A DNA stretch of 64,000 nt from Zygnema cylindricum (taxonomy: Eukaryota; Streptophyta; Zygnematophyceae; Zygnematales; Zygnemataceae), in NCBI GenBank assembly GCA_037447655.1, contig JBBHKE010002370.1, forward strand, positions 323,753 through 387,752. The letters are read 5' to 3'. Within the stretch, counting starts at the first letter, position 1. The number at the start of each line of letters is the position of its first letter. A program made the translations under genes and the position numbers. The notes under the pieces were generated by a model. The model was not told the DNA's origin, ran no database searches, and saw only the letters and a program-made list of their open reading frames with translations. Shown piece after piece: positions 11,844-24,570 of the stretch.

Positions 11844-13910
11844 TACTTGTAGTTGGTTATCTGATTCAGTCGCACGTGAGATTGCTCCATGAGTCAAAAG
11901 TAGTCGCCATATTGGCTCGCAATTTGTACAATTTCGTACGATACTTGTACACCTTTGTATTTCATGTCTTAAGATCTTGTGTGTATTAAATAAAAAGCAT
12001 TGTAAGAAGTTTTTTTCTTTATAATTTTAAATATTGTTGTGCACCCTACCATACACAAAATATAATATTTTTTGTTCCCGCATTCGGCTTAGTAGTAGTG
12101 AGTCAGAAGGTGTATGCGAATCGACATAGACAACATTAGTCAATTTTGTTTCAAGTCTGCAATTTATTCGCTCTCATGATATTTATATAAATAACCAATG
12201 AGTTTCGCTTCTCGTACTAAAAGTAAGATGACAAAAGTATACGAAAACTATTGCACGCATAATATCACAATTACGTTATATATTCGTTGCGATTGTAACA
12301 TACGTTGTTGCTCGAGGTTACAATAGCCCGATTTCAACCTAAATTTGTTTGTTACGATTTGACTTATATTTTTTAACATAGTTTAAATGTGTTTAATCAG
12401 GTCAAAAAAATGTTTAAAAAACAAAATATTTTATCAAAAAAAAACAAAAACGATTGTCAAACCATTTAGGTACAAAAGGCGATTAAATTTTACAAATGTT
12501 GACTAGCACTAATGATAATCTATATGGATTTTATGTATAATGAAGTGAGAATAAAACAAAAAAAAAATGGAATAGGAAGCTACACGAGCAAGTGTTAGAC
12601 TATGATTATATTAAACATTACTACACACTTTATAAAATTATAAAAAAATGAAATAGGTCTTCGATACCAAAGGCAAATTTTATGCCGCACCAAAGGTTTA
12701 GCATGTGAATATCATGTATATTCTCTTGGTAGCACAAAGATAGTTCTCAAAGTCTACCACCGTTGTTCACCACTATGCCCATATGAATAATGATAAACTT
12801 AAGGTCGTTAAAGGACGACAGAGATATGTTCATTAAAAAAAGACGACATGGGAGGTGGGGAAGGTTGTCATGTCTTATAAGTTTATTATATCGTCGAGAG
12901 AAATCACGTATCATGTTTTCGAAAAACGAGTACATGGTTTTAACGTATTTATACGTTTAAAATAAACGTTACAAGTTTATTAGTATGGTTTTAGTGTTGT
13001 TTTTTTTTTCGCGAGGCCGTTGCCTCCCAAGTCTTGATTCCCATGTAGAATGTTGCTTATCGAATTATATATGAACCCAAGCGGTATTCAAGAATTACGT
13101 CACCCAATGTTTGTACGCTTCCTGGAAAAACATAGGATAGGTATGACATTCTCAAATACTTCGATATTTAACACATGGTTGGAGTATTTATGACATTATA
13201 CATTTTATTATAATCGATTCGAGTACTGGATATGTGTGTCGTTCACTCCCCACAATACGAACAACGTTACAAGTGGACATTATTGTTTTCTACATATTAA
13301 TTATAAAACAACGTTTTTCCACGTGACAAAAGAATTCAACAAGGCAAAGCGTAGCATAATTTTAAAATAAAAAAAGTTAACGAAAGCGAGGCAGAAATGA
13401 TATTACAATGAATCGAGCGTTAATACACAAACGAGGATTACAAGTTAAATTAACGATGTCTCGGTTTAAGCGAGAGTTTTAAAAAATTGTGAAAATTGAA
13501 TATGGTTTTTTTCTATGTATGCGAAATGGTAAGAAACCCTAATCGATTTCCAATACCACATCGTGTGACGTCCACAAGAAAATGTAAAGTGATGATAGAT
13601 GAAACTAGCTAAACTCACCACATTTGTATTTTATGTTGCGATGGCTTTACAACTAAAATTGAAATGTCTAAATAATTTGGGAAACAAATTTTCATTGAAT
13701 TACTAAATTTTGCAAGGGATGAAAATCACCTTGATGATAGAATACAAATGACAAAGGGATTGTTATTAAAATTGAAAAAAAAAAGAAATTTGGGAGGTGA
13801 AATACGAGCGAAGTACATTTGGCATCATCCGAAACAATGAGTAAAATTAACGAACGACACTTGTTATTAAAAAAATTGAGAGGGTCTTCGACGAATTCGT
13901 TCATAAAGTC

Positions 13911-14273
13911 TAGTGGTGTGTATCGAAGGCCCCTTGCCGATATTTGATATGAACCTAATTTTGGGTACCCGATAATCGATATATCCCTCCAATATATCGA
14001 GGATCTTAATTTCTCGATATTTATGCGATATATCGGCCGATATTACGACATATTTCAATCGCGATATATCGAAGTGACGCTAGGTCATTTTTTTTGTTCA
14101 AACCTTTCCGTACGATTTATTGTACATCTGTACGAACACCCACCTTTTACCAATTTTTTGGCGATATAATATGTTGAACCTGGTGCGATATATCGAGGCC
14201 ACTGACCGATCGATAATTGATATATCCAATATCAAATTTATCGCGATATGATTTTACCCGATACACAACATTA
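13911..14273. mobile_element. hAT-like MITE family D, copy 1
   Basis: Starts TAGTGGTGTGTATCG and ends CGATACACAACATTA, an inverted pair matching the copy at 31809-32243. Flanks ATAAAGTC and AGAAAATC agree at 6 of 8 positions, a decayed 8-bp target duplication. The interior is full of ATATCGAT motifs. It is 363 bp with no transposase. 14274-15066, the upstream region of CCC1, shows no other feature. Confidence 0.65.
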
Positions 14274-15066
14274 AGAAAATCACATGCCTTGATAAAGGAA
14301 ACCAAACATGGGTGACATCGTGAGGAGCACAAATACGAAACTACAGAATAGTGGGAAATTCGGTGGCATGTTTCAATATTTGTTTTTAGCGTTTTTTTTC
14401 TTAGTCACGCAACAATCATAGTCCTTTTTGTGGATTTAAATTATTATTTTACTGGCTTCTACTTTACCAATAATTGTAATTATTACTTTCTTGTGCAGAA
14501 CCGGGTTCAGTTTGGAAAGTCTGCAGAACTAAGAACTGATCCAATGAATTTCACCATTAGAACTATGTTTATAGAAGTTGATCAAACTAAAAACATTTTA
14601 TTAAAGGCTCAATTCAACTGTAGGGCATATAGCAGCGACATCACCCTGCCTGGATTCTGCATACGATCGCAGGTCTAATCATTTCGATTTGGTAAACAAC
14701 ATCGTATTTGCATATACCATCGATATCTTTAGCATGCTCCCTAGAAATCACTGTCAGTGCATTTATATATCGGTTGTCGATGCGTGACATAGCGCAGCTT
14801 CTACCCATTTCGGTACAATACTCACTTCTACCGTTATTCCGTACATTTGCGCTATGTACATGCCTGGAAGGCGCTGAGAAGCTACTTATTTTCTGGCAGC
14901 CCCCCGGCATCCTGTTCTCACACGTGGGAAGCTTGATGTCTGTCTTTCGGCACACTTCACCGACGTCTCAAATTCTTCCTTGAAGTTAATACTTACAACT
15001 TACAACTTACCACTGCGGTAACGCTGAGACTGACGGTCGCAATTGGTGGCAAGGTCACAAGGCGCC

Positions 15067-18000
15067 ATGGAGAATGGACGACCTCCGTCTCCTCAAGAGA
15101 GAGGCGGGAGAGGTTCCGATCAATATTCGTCAGCTGAGATGGCGTCTGTGGATCTAGAGAATACGGAGACAGAGATGACTCGGTACTTTTCTTTTTTGTT
15201 TTAATGTCATATACTTTTGGCAAGATACTTTCGTGGAAGGATCTGTATGCAGATTATATTTGGATCCAGTGTCGGAATTAGTAAATGGTTGATGTATGTT
15301 TGATTTTTGTTCATTGCCTTCTTTTATGCAACTTTGAACTACTGTTGTTAAGACTTATTGTGTTTGATTTGCAGCCGTTCTCCTATTCATTCTCCCGAGA
15401 ATGGGAGAAAGGATGGTATGAATCTTGCCATGTCCGATTCATCGCATTTCGATCGAGCTGGACGTGATTCGAAACTGGAAATCTTTGAGCTTGATCCACT
15501 CGTCGATGCAAGAGGTCTTCGAAGGTCAGTTTCATTTACTGTGGGCATAATGGCTCACTAGGGGAATATAATCCCATCATGGCTCATGATCACCTTTCTG
15601 CTTTTGTATAGCATTGCATTTTATGGTTTACAGAGACATCCTTCTGAGAAAGTCGGTCATGTGTTCAATTGTTCTATTTCTTTTTGCATGTAGGCTTTGC
15701 CTGCAATGCCATGTTGGACAGGGTAATCTAACGACACTGTTACAGGAAATTGGTTGCCTTGCTTGATTAGTTTCTGCCATGCTGTGAACCTCAATTTCCA
15801 CATAGCATCAGCATTTGCTATGAAGTGTACTCTTTTGGCCCATGATAACTGCGGGAGTGTAAATTTTCGCTGGTTATCTCCTCTGTTTTAATTCTCTAAT
15901 CCCCGACAGGAATGCACACTGGACTTGGCACAAGTATCAAGTGACATCTCAAGTTATGCCTTGCAGTTTGTATGAAAATTATAGCATGTGAGCTTCCTGC
16001 GTTTAATGTAATAAGTTGTTTAATTCGATTTCAAGGTGTTCAGCATGGCTGGCCAGCAAATCCCTTACAGCCCCCGCGAAGGAGATGAAATGCACGTCTC
16101 AGTTGGTAACAATCGAGTAAGCTATAGTTTGCCCTGGAGACGAGAATATAAAATTAATGATAATTTTGATTTTTTTGTTCCGGAAACTTTTTTATTTCAA
16201 GAGTCCTGCAATGTTGTTTGCTGCACTTTCAAACGCATTCCTTTTCCATCAATACTTCGGCCGTTTAGTTCTTTTATTCTGTCGGAGTGTGTTTTATGTG
16301 TTAATTGGATCCGCAAGTTCACCTTGTGTACTTACTCAAGCTTACCTGATGCAGTAGATGGGTTATGAGTCTTTGACCGTATTCTGGAATATGTTTTCCT
16401 CAAAGCTAAGCTACCTCGTCTTTAGTAAATGTTTTAAGTTAATTGTGAATTTAATTATGGTATGGGCTCGGGTTTTTTTTTATTGCAAATGCGGTCGTTC
16501 CTGCTGTTACAGAATCAGAAAGTGGCGAAGCATGGAACTCTAGTGGGAGTGTTTATGCCTTGTCTTCAAAATATTATGGGCATTATCCTTTTCATTCGTT
16601 TGTCGTGGTGAGCACAACCAGCTGAACAATGCTAAGCTTTTTTTTTGTTTTCTTTCTTCATTATTTTAGTTAATTCACATTGTAGTTTTACAGGGGAACA
16701 ATTTTGGCTTCTGTATCATCAGAATACCTCATTTGCTACCATACTTGGGCCATCCCTTGCTTTTCTAAGATCTTACTTAAATTTACCAAGCTAGTCTTTT
16801 CTCTTCTACATTGGGAGGAGGCTTGCTGCTCCACTCTTTTCAATGTTTTCACAATTTGAGGATATTATTATTTTTTCAAGTGCTATGATGCAGGCTGTAT
16901 TTCTCAATTCCATTGTAGTAAAATTAGATGCTCTTTTGGACATAATTTCTGACTGTTTTAATAAAAGGAAATTTTGCCAATTCAAGTCCATTTCAGAAGT
17001 CAAGGAATTGACCTTTGGCATCATACAGAGGTGGGGAAAGTTCACCACGATTCTCATGCCTCCATTGATTTGAATTATTTCTTTGTAGGATTGTGGGAAT
17101 TGCTGGAGTTGGGCAAAGTTTGTTGCTTGTGCTCCTGTGCTGCTCATGCACATTCCTTACTGGCCTCTCCCTGAGTGCAATTGCCACAAATGGTGCCATG
17201 AAGGTGAGCTTGTAAATGTAGACAATTTAAGGTGTTAACTCAATTTCGACGGGAGGATTTAGTCATTTATTTCTGGTTCTTCGTGTGAAGAGTACATATG
17301 TTTTTTCCTTAAACGCTTCTGATTTGCCCTTTAACATTTGTAACTCGTGGGGAAAGAGTGAAAATGAAGTGGAGGTAAAGCAGAAAGTAGTTGCCATAGT
17401 GAACCTAGAAGGCTCTTAACTTTTGTAAGCATCAATTTATGTTGCTATCAATGTTACCTGGGGAATAGCAAAGCAGCTCTCAATTGCTGCATTCCTCTGT
17501 AGAACTACACTGCCCATTGCTATAATTGTTAATAAAATTAATTTAGTCCTGACTTTTTTTGACGGAAAATCATAAAATTGTGTTAATGACACTATTTGAG
17601 GGAGTGGACAATTGGCCACATTTGCCCACACTAAATTAGTAATATTGTTCTATTTTCATAGTTACACTCATAACTCCTTAATACTAATTAGGATGGGCAG
17701 TGTAGCTTGTGGAAGGACCCAGTATGTATGTAGAAGTTAACACCTCTGCTCCATTGACTTGTATCTGAGTAATGTAAATGATTTTGTTGAAAAGCGGGTG
17801 AGAGCGGCAGGCATACTATGTAAAGGTTAAGCTTGAAATCTTAAAAAACATGAAAGCATCTTGGTTAGAACTGGCATTTATCCCGCTGGAGCTTACCCTC
17901 CTATATTGGTCCGCAGGGTGGTGGACCTTATTACTTAATTGGACGAGCACTCGGTCCTGAGGTTGGAATAAGCATAGGACTCTGCTTTTTTCTTGGAAAT

Positions 18001-21000
18001 GCCGTGGCTGGATCGCTGTGAGTCCAGCTTCAAGCCCCTCAAAATTGCTTAGCATGCGGTTTTGATGTTCTGTCAACTTCAGTAACGTGGATAAGGTATG
18101 GTGTGCTTGCTTATGTCTTCAATGAACATTGTATTTGCATTTTCACAGGGCTGCATGGATCTTACTAACAAAATAGCAAATCCTCAGAAATTATTGCACT
18201 CGTACTCTTGGCTGAAATTGTAGTGCTCGATCAGGTGATACTGGCTAATGATAATATGAGGGCAGCCTATTTGTGGGTCAGGTATGTGCTGGGTGCTGTT
18301 GAAACTCTCCTCGACGCCTTGCCCGGCATGAGCATATTCGGAGGTACTGTGAGCTACTTATGGTGTCGAGAATTAGTATTTCATAAACTCTGTTCATAGT
18401 TGCAGTCACCTGGGCAAAGATTCACAAGAGTTCTTGTTTCTAGTTGTTCATGGGTTGTGCTACGTATTCATCAATCAGAAGACTTATTTGTATGGGTGTC
18501 GCAAGGCAGACCATCAGGTGTAACATTGTTACCGAATGGGACAATGTATTCATGCCTATATTCACTCTAGCTCTGGTGGATTGGGTTGATAATGGTGTTC
18601 TGACTGTCTTCTATTGGAGTGACAACTGCAGTGAACACCCACGATCTCCTTCTCGCACCAGTAGGAGCACCAGCAGCAGATACTGTGCAAAATGTGGTGA
18701 AGACAACAGACCTGCATGATATGCAGGTGTATGGGGTCATTTTGGCGGTGATTCTCTGTTTAGTAGTGTTTGGTGGAGTGAAGATTGTGGGACGCGTTGG
18801 TCCTGCATTCCTTATTCCTTCACTTGTGTCGGTTTGCTTCATTTTCGTGGGCATGCTGGCTTCTCCTCGTGGTGATATGTCAGGTGAGTTGCTCACCCTC
18901 CGCTTGCCTTTTATTTGCGCCAGACCCTCAACTTTTTGGTTATTAGAGTTGTCTTTTCTTCTCAAATGAGGATTCTCAAATTACTCTGTCGAATCTTGGC
19001 TGTTCTTATCCGTTCTTTTAATTTGTGTGGGAATTTTGTTGTTGATGCAAGCAACAGGTACCGGGGTTAAACTGACGTTTTTGTGGGTGCAGCGGGCATC
19101 ACTGGACTGAAATGGTCAACATTCCGTAGCAATTGGGGTTCTGCTTATCAACGAACAAATCAGAATGGTATTCCTACCGAGCTGAACGCCAACGGCTCTG
19201 GAGGTGGTTACTATTGGGATTTCAAGTGCGTACATGCATTAGATAAACAGTCATGCTGCTTGGTCATTTCCTGCAAAATGGTGGATGTCTTTGGGATTGG
19301 TATCTTTGCTGCGTTCCGACTCAGCTTTATGATTGATTTGTGATGATCATGGTGTGCAAGAGCTAAGAATGGCCTGGTCGTCAGAGGATAGCGTACACTC
19401 TTAGTTGAAGATTTAATGGACATTGAAGGAATTCATTGGGAAATTTTGTTTACAAGTGTCATTTTTCGACGTTTTCTGTGCTTAACTTCTTAAGAGGTTC
19501 TTATGGCAGATGTTGGCTCTTGCTGTTTCATGTTTTAGTCTTTCCTGTATGTGTTTGCATCTTTTGCAAATTTTTCGGCTGTGGACTGAAAGGGAGTCAC
19601 TGGAATTTGTGGGTTGGGGCAGTGCCCTTTGCGGTCTCTTTTTTCCAGCAGTGACAGGGATCATGGCTGGCTCCAATCGTTCTGCTTCCCTTAAGGACAC
19701 CCAACGCTCCATTCCATTAGGAACTTTATCGGCCATAGTAATGACCACCAGTATTTACGTTGTTGCGATCTGCATGTTTGGGGCAGTTGCAACCAGAAAT
19801 GAACTACTCACGGACCGGTGGGATTCTGCAGAGTCCCTTTTTTCCTTCTCTTGTCCGACCTTGTTATCAGAATGTTGGGGCCGTTATGTGCTGGTTGCCT
19901 TTTGCAACTAAGCAGGTAGTTTTGGATCATCCTTGGAATTTCTTTTCTTTTAAGTGAGTTTATTGATGTTTGGTACTCGGATGTACTACTGGCATGTCGA
20001 GTTAACTGCTACCAATTTGATATGCCCAGTAAAGGAGCATATGCGTGGAGAATTCTGTTTTGCAGAATGAGGGGTCAATAACTATTAGATTAGATATTAC
20101 TCTGCATGGTTGTTAATGAGAGTTTTATTTTTCAATTTTTTGATGTTGTCTTGGTCTTTGGGACAGGTTATTAACTGCTTCTGTGGCTTGGCCTATCCCT
20201 GCTGTAGTCCAAATTGGCATTATTCTTTCCACTTTGGGAGCAGCTCTCCAGAGCCTCATGGGTGCCCCAAGACTCCTTGCAGCCATTGCTAATGATGAGA
20301 TCCTTCCCGTTCTCAACATTTTCCGAGTGGCCGATGGACAGGAGCCTCATTTTGCCACAGGCTTCACTCTTCTCATTTGCTGTGGCTGTGTCATAATCGG
20401 CAACTTGGATTATATTACCCCGGTTATCACGATGTTCTTTTTGCTCTGTTACTGTGGTGTCAACCTCTCATGCTTCTTGCTTGATTTGCTCGATGCGCCC
20501 AGCTGGCGACCTCGCTGGAAGTTCCATCATTGGGCCACATCACTGATTGGAGCAGCATTATGCATATGTGGGTCGCTGATCCTTTCAGTATTAATTGTCA
20601 TCTCAGGTGCAATTTGTCTTATTGGAGGGGGTTCAATTCCTGCTGTCCGTGATCTTGAGCTCGGGTGTCTTTGAGGTTTTTGAGGTTATTTTTTGTTAAA
20701 CGGTTTGGGTTAGTTCTTCCATGCGTGTAATGCAGCTGACTGCCATTAAGTGGTCTTCATGCTAAATCCATTTATGGTTTGAATTGGATAGTGTTTGTGG
20801 TTGGCGGTATAATCAACTAACAACCTCTTGGGTATGCTCTTGTCAGTTATCATGTTCCTCATATCGTGGTACTTCACTCTCATTGCTCTGGCGCTTGCGG
20901 TTATCATTTATTATTACGTGAGCATCAAAGGAAAAGCAGGAGACTGGGGAGATGGCTTCAAGAGTGCCTATTTCCAGCTTGCTTTGAGGAGTCTACGCTC

Positions 21001-24000
21001 TCTCGGAGGTAAACAGACTCAAGACTAGTCTAGTACACTGCCTATCGCATTTGTCTTAATAACCGTACTTCAGTGGTGACTATTTTCGCCAAAAATAATA
21101 AATAGTGTTAATAGCACTTTTTAAGGGGATTAGTGACACTAATAACACTACTAGAACGCTTCACTACAATATGTTACACTACACTACACTGCACTACATA
21201 GCTTAACGCTATAGCACTACTACTAATTGGTATTATTATTTCGCTTTAATACTAATGGTTCTTTTACATAAATGGCGACAGGCTGTGTAGTTCGCAAGGC
21301 CGTATTTAGAACTGTGGTGTTTGGTATACATGGCTGGAGTAGAGAGGATGTTGCAGATCATCAATGCAATAATTCTCCCTTGTAACACATTCGGAGTCTT
21401 TGTTGCATGATTTGTGCAGCCCAAAACATTTATATATTTTATGATCATAGCTGTGCTCAAGCTTGTATACTGTTGAATATAGCTCCTGACTGACATTTAT
21501 GTTTTTTCCCACCTTATAATCTTTTTTATACTACAGTGTTGGCTTCCCAGATTCTCGATGAGACAGAAGAACGAGAGCTTCATAGTTTGTCTGTTGTCCG
21601 AATGGTTTAAGAGTGATCTGACGTTACGAGAACTTGTGAACTCGCAGCTAATCAAGTACATCCAAAAAATTGGTACCCAATTCCTCTCATCTTCTGCAAA
21701 CCTTGGGGTATTTTGCCAACCGATGTTCCTTGTCATCCCAAGCTTGCGGACTTCGCGAATTGCATGAAGAAAAAGGGTCGCGGAATGTCCATCTTTGTCA
21801 GCATAATAGAGGGAGACTACAAGTAAGCTGCTCCTCTGATTCCTCATAGGGAAATTTAAAAGATGTGGGATGATGCGGATGCTCACTGCATTTTCGCTCT
21901 GGAAGGAGATTTGAGTCAGATTGAATGTGTCACACTTGGGCGGTGTCTCGGGGCTAACTGAGTGATTGATGTGGAGTACACACTGTGAATCACTATTATC
22001 ATTAATAACAATAATTTGGTGCCGGTCTTTTTTTTTGGCTCATGAACATAAAATGATGTTGATAAACACTAATTTTCTTCCTCTTAATGCTTATTTGCTA
22101 GGCGGTTGAAAATCATCCACATCACTTGGACCTAAATGAGAATCAAGAACATAAAACAAACCCCAAGCTATATTTTTCTTAACGTCAATAGTGATTCACT
22201 GTGTAGTAATAAAGTTAACGGGAGGTTTTTCTGGCAGGGAAAAGGCGGAAGAGGCACGGCAGGCTTCCCAGCGATTGTCAAAGTACATCGACTATAAGAA
22301 CTGTGAAGGTGTGGCTGAGGTCATCACCGCGGAGAATATGCCGGTGGGATTCCGGGCTATTGTTCAGAGCATGGGATTGGGAAATCTGAAGCCCAACATG
22401 GTGTGCATGCGCTATCCAGAGATTTGGCGAGATGATCAATACGGGTTAGTTTCACTGTTTCTAACCCTCGGAAGGAGTGAAGAGAGAGGGTTTTTTTCCA
22501 ACTTGTTGGTCGGCCATATTAGGCAGCACTGTTCTCATTTTTTTGGGTGACAAAGGTTCACATAAATGGCGGGGACTACGGTTGTCCGCATAGTTGCTCG
22601 GTTTATGGGGTTCGAGAGAGCTACAGTGGTTTTCAATCTTTATCGGTATGGTGCATGTCTGTCATGGGACAAGTTGGCAAATTAATTTGAGGGGAGTGAT
22701 TTTGCAGGAGGATCGTCTCTTTGTTGTTTGTTTATATAGGCATCTGAGTTTCTCTCGCTCGGCCTTTTTGAAGCACATGCTTCATGTAACATTTCTTCAT
22801 TTAGTATGAAAGATAGAAAGTAGAGCACATCCTGGCAGCTTTAAGATCTTTCAATATCGTGTTAATTTAGTGATTTATTCAGGTTTGTCATATGAGTACC
22901 AAATTGCTCTGTGAGTTGATAATCAAGAAAATCACACTCATTTATGAGTTTTTAACCTCTATGTTGGTCCAGATATAATGAAACTTTCATGTTGGACCTG
23001 TTGTTTTTTTCTACAGAAATTTATTGCATGACCTGTGCCATAAAGCTAACATAGTTAACAGCATGATAGTATTTTGGCCATTTTGGTATACATGGTGACT
23101 TCTTAGCTGATGGGATGTTCATATGGCTGTGAATCATAAGGTGTGAGTATAGTTAATTATCTTTCAACGGTTCCCTGACTCGTTTTTTGTGTTTTGTATG
23201 TTATGCAGCAATATTCCCGATGTTTTCACAAGTATCATTAATGACTGCAATACAGCCAATAAAGCGTGTGTCATTGTTAAGGGTCTGGATGAGTGGCCTG
23301 GAGAGTACCAGAAACAGTATGGTACCATTGACCTATACTGGATTGTTCGGGATGGCGGTATCATGCTGTTGCTCTCTCAGCTCCTCCGAGCAAAAGAGTC
23401 CTTTGAAAGCTGCAAAATTCAGGCAGGCATTTGACTTTATTTCCTTCTTGTCTGGTTTCTTGTTGCTTTTGAATTTTGCATAGGCATTAAGGTCTTCAGT
23501 GGCATGTCTTATGCTTTCAATGAGTATGAAAGGTTAGGAATTTCGTGCAGGCTGGTTGTCCTCAGTTTTTTGATTAAAGCTCATGTCTATCTGAATATAG
23601 CATTGGATGTGTTCGGATTTTATAATCGCGTCAGGATTCTGATTGTCTCCTCATATTGGCATGAAAGCTGTGGACTTATAATACCTTAATTTCTATGTTG
23701 GAACAGGTTTTTTGCATCGCAGAGGAAGATTCAGAGGCCGAGGAGCTAAAAACAGATGTGCGGAAGTTCCTGTACGACCTTCGAATGCAGGCAGATGTTA
23801 TTGTAGTCACTATGAAGGCATGGGAAGATGTGGTCTCTGATGCAGAAGGAGCAGAAGCTGAACTCGCAAGACAAGGAGCCATGGAAGCATTCTCAAAGGT
23901 GCGTTCACTCTCGTGTTCTCAATGTTTGCGGAGACATACTGTTCACCATACTATGAATCGTTATTAGCATTATTAGCTTATTTGATGCAGGTTTTGTTGC

Positions 24001-24570
24001 CCTCTAACCACAAAATGGTGTTAATAATACTGGTTGTTGTTTGCTTAATGTTCAATACAGGCACGTCACTCGAAACTGAATTTGAGATAACACTAATATG
24101 AACCCCAAGCGAATTTTTTTTCTACTCTAGTAACGATTCACGGTGTAGAGGAAAGAAGATCATAATCTAGTCATTCACAGGTTTAGATTGCTGTTGTCCG
24201 CTGAAAAAGCTAACATGTTATGTACCACGGCTCATTTATTTTCAAGCTGCAATATGTGATCCTTATGCAGGCAAGGAAACGCATAGCCAATCGTCTAAAT
24301 GAGCTCCAGCAAAGTAGTGAAGGCGAGAGTTCTCACCTTCTGTTCAGTGAACAAAAAGTGAACAAGTTTCTTTACACCACACTGAAGCTTAACTCGATCA
24401 TTATGCGATACTCTCACATGGCTGCTGTGGTACTTGTCAGCCTCCCACCACCGCCCCTTAACCATCCTTCTTACTGCTATATGGAATACATGGATTTGTT
24501 AGTGGAAGGGATTCCCCGCATGCTCATGGTCAGAGGTTACAGGAGAGATGTTGTAACAATCTTCACGTAG
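15067..24570 (+). CDS. CCC1: Plant cation-chloride cotransporter (17 exons)
   Basis: Electroneutral K+/Na+/Cl- symporter of the SLC12 family; in plants it works in ion homeostasis of the Golgi/TGN endomembranes. Exons: 15067-15182, 15375-15524, 16044-16116, 16513-16607, 17089-17203, 17917-18017, 18282-18343, 18620-18883, 19093-19225, 19623-19817, 20167-20567, 20847-21008, 21648-21822, 22238-22444, 23209-23422, 23707-23898, 24271-24570. They give 984 residues; Arabidopsis CCC1 is about 975. Order: acidic, Ser-rich N-terminus (1-115), about 12 membrane segments (from [20 protein letters not shown] at about 126 to about 590), then the cytosolic C-terminal domain starting at [20 protein letters not shown]. 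Hallmarks: [40 protein letters not shown] and a C-terminus [18 protein letters not shown] ending in TIFT, as in plant CCC1. All introns are GT-AG except intron 15, which begins GC. Intron 8 ends in GAG. The ATG at 15067 is the first in frame after a short leader. Confidence 0.95.
17508..17702. mobile_element. MITE family C copy in CCC1 intron 5
   Basis: Ends CACTGCCCATTGCTATAATT and the inverse-type CTAATTAGGATGGGCAGTG, with TA on both outer sides. The terminus resembles family B except at its first bases (CACTGCCCAT versus CACCGTGAAT). 195 bp, no gene. Confidence 0.7.
21036..21230. repeat. Degenerate MITE-like sequence in CCC1 intron 12
   Basis: TA then CACTGCCTATCGCAT at the left resembles a family C end. 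A clear right end was not found; the interior has repeated CACTACA words (21168-21200). Limits are approximate. Confidence 0.3.
21979..22203. mobile_element. MITE family B copy (B2) in CCC1 intron 13
   Basis: CACACTGTGAATCACTATTA on the left and AATAGTGATTCACTGTG on the right, with TA on each outer side (21977-21978 and 22204-22205). It ends only 34 bp before exon 14 starts, so it lies within the usual branch-point zone. Confidence 0.7.
23423..23706 (+). other. Non-canonical GC-AG intron of CCC1
   Basis: Exon 15 must end after AAA ATT CAG, because the conserved FESCKIQ stretch runs up to it and reading on meets TGA at 23432-23434. The next bases are GCAGGC, with no GT nearby. The intron ends GGAACAG before GTT TTT TGC (VFCIAEED). 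GC donors are a known minor class in plants. Confidence 0.75.
23943..24145. mobile_element. MITE family B copy (B3) in CCC1 intron 16
   Basis: The left end, CACCATACTATGAATCGTTA followed by TTAGC, is altered by a small insertion. The right end, TAGTAACGATTCACGGTG then TA, is clean. AT-rich interior, no gene. Confidence 0.6.

Noticed and set aside
14430-14955. Overlapping ORFs on both strands upstream of CCC1.
   Set aside because: No recognisable domain or splice link to CCC1; they look like chance frames.
18444-18719. Plus-strand ORF in CCC1 intron 7 running into exon 8.
   Set aside because: It is in the wrong frame for the conserved membrane segments and is a shadow of exon 8 and the intron.
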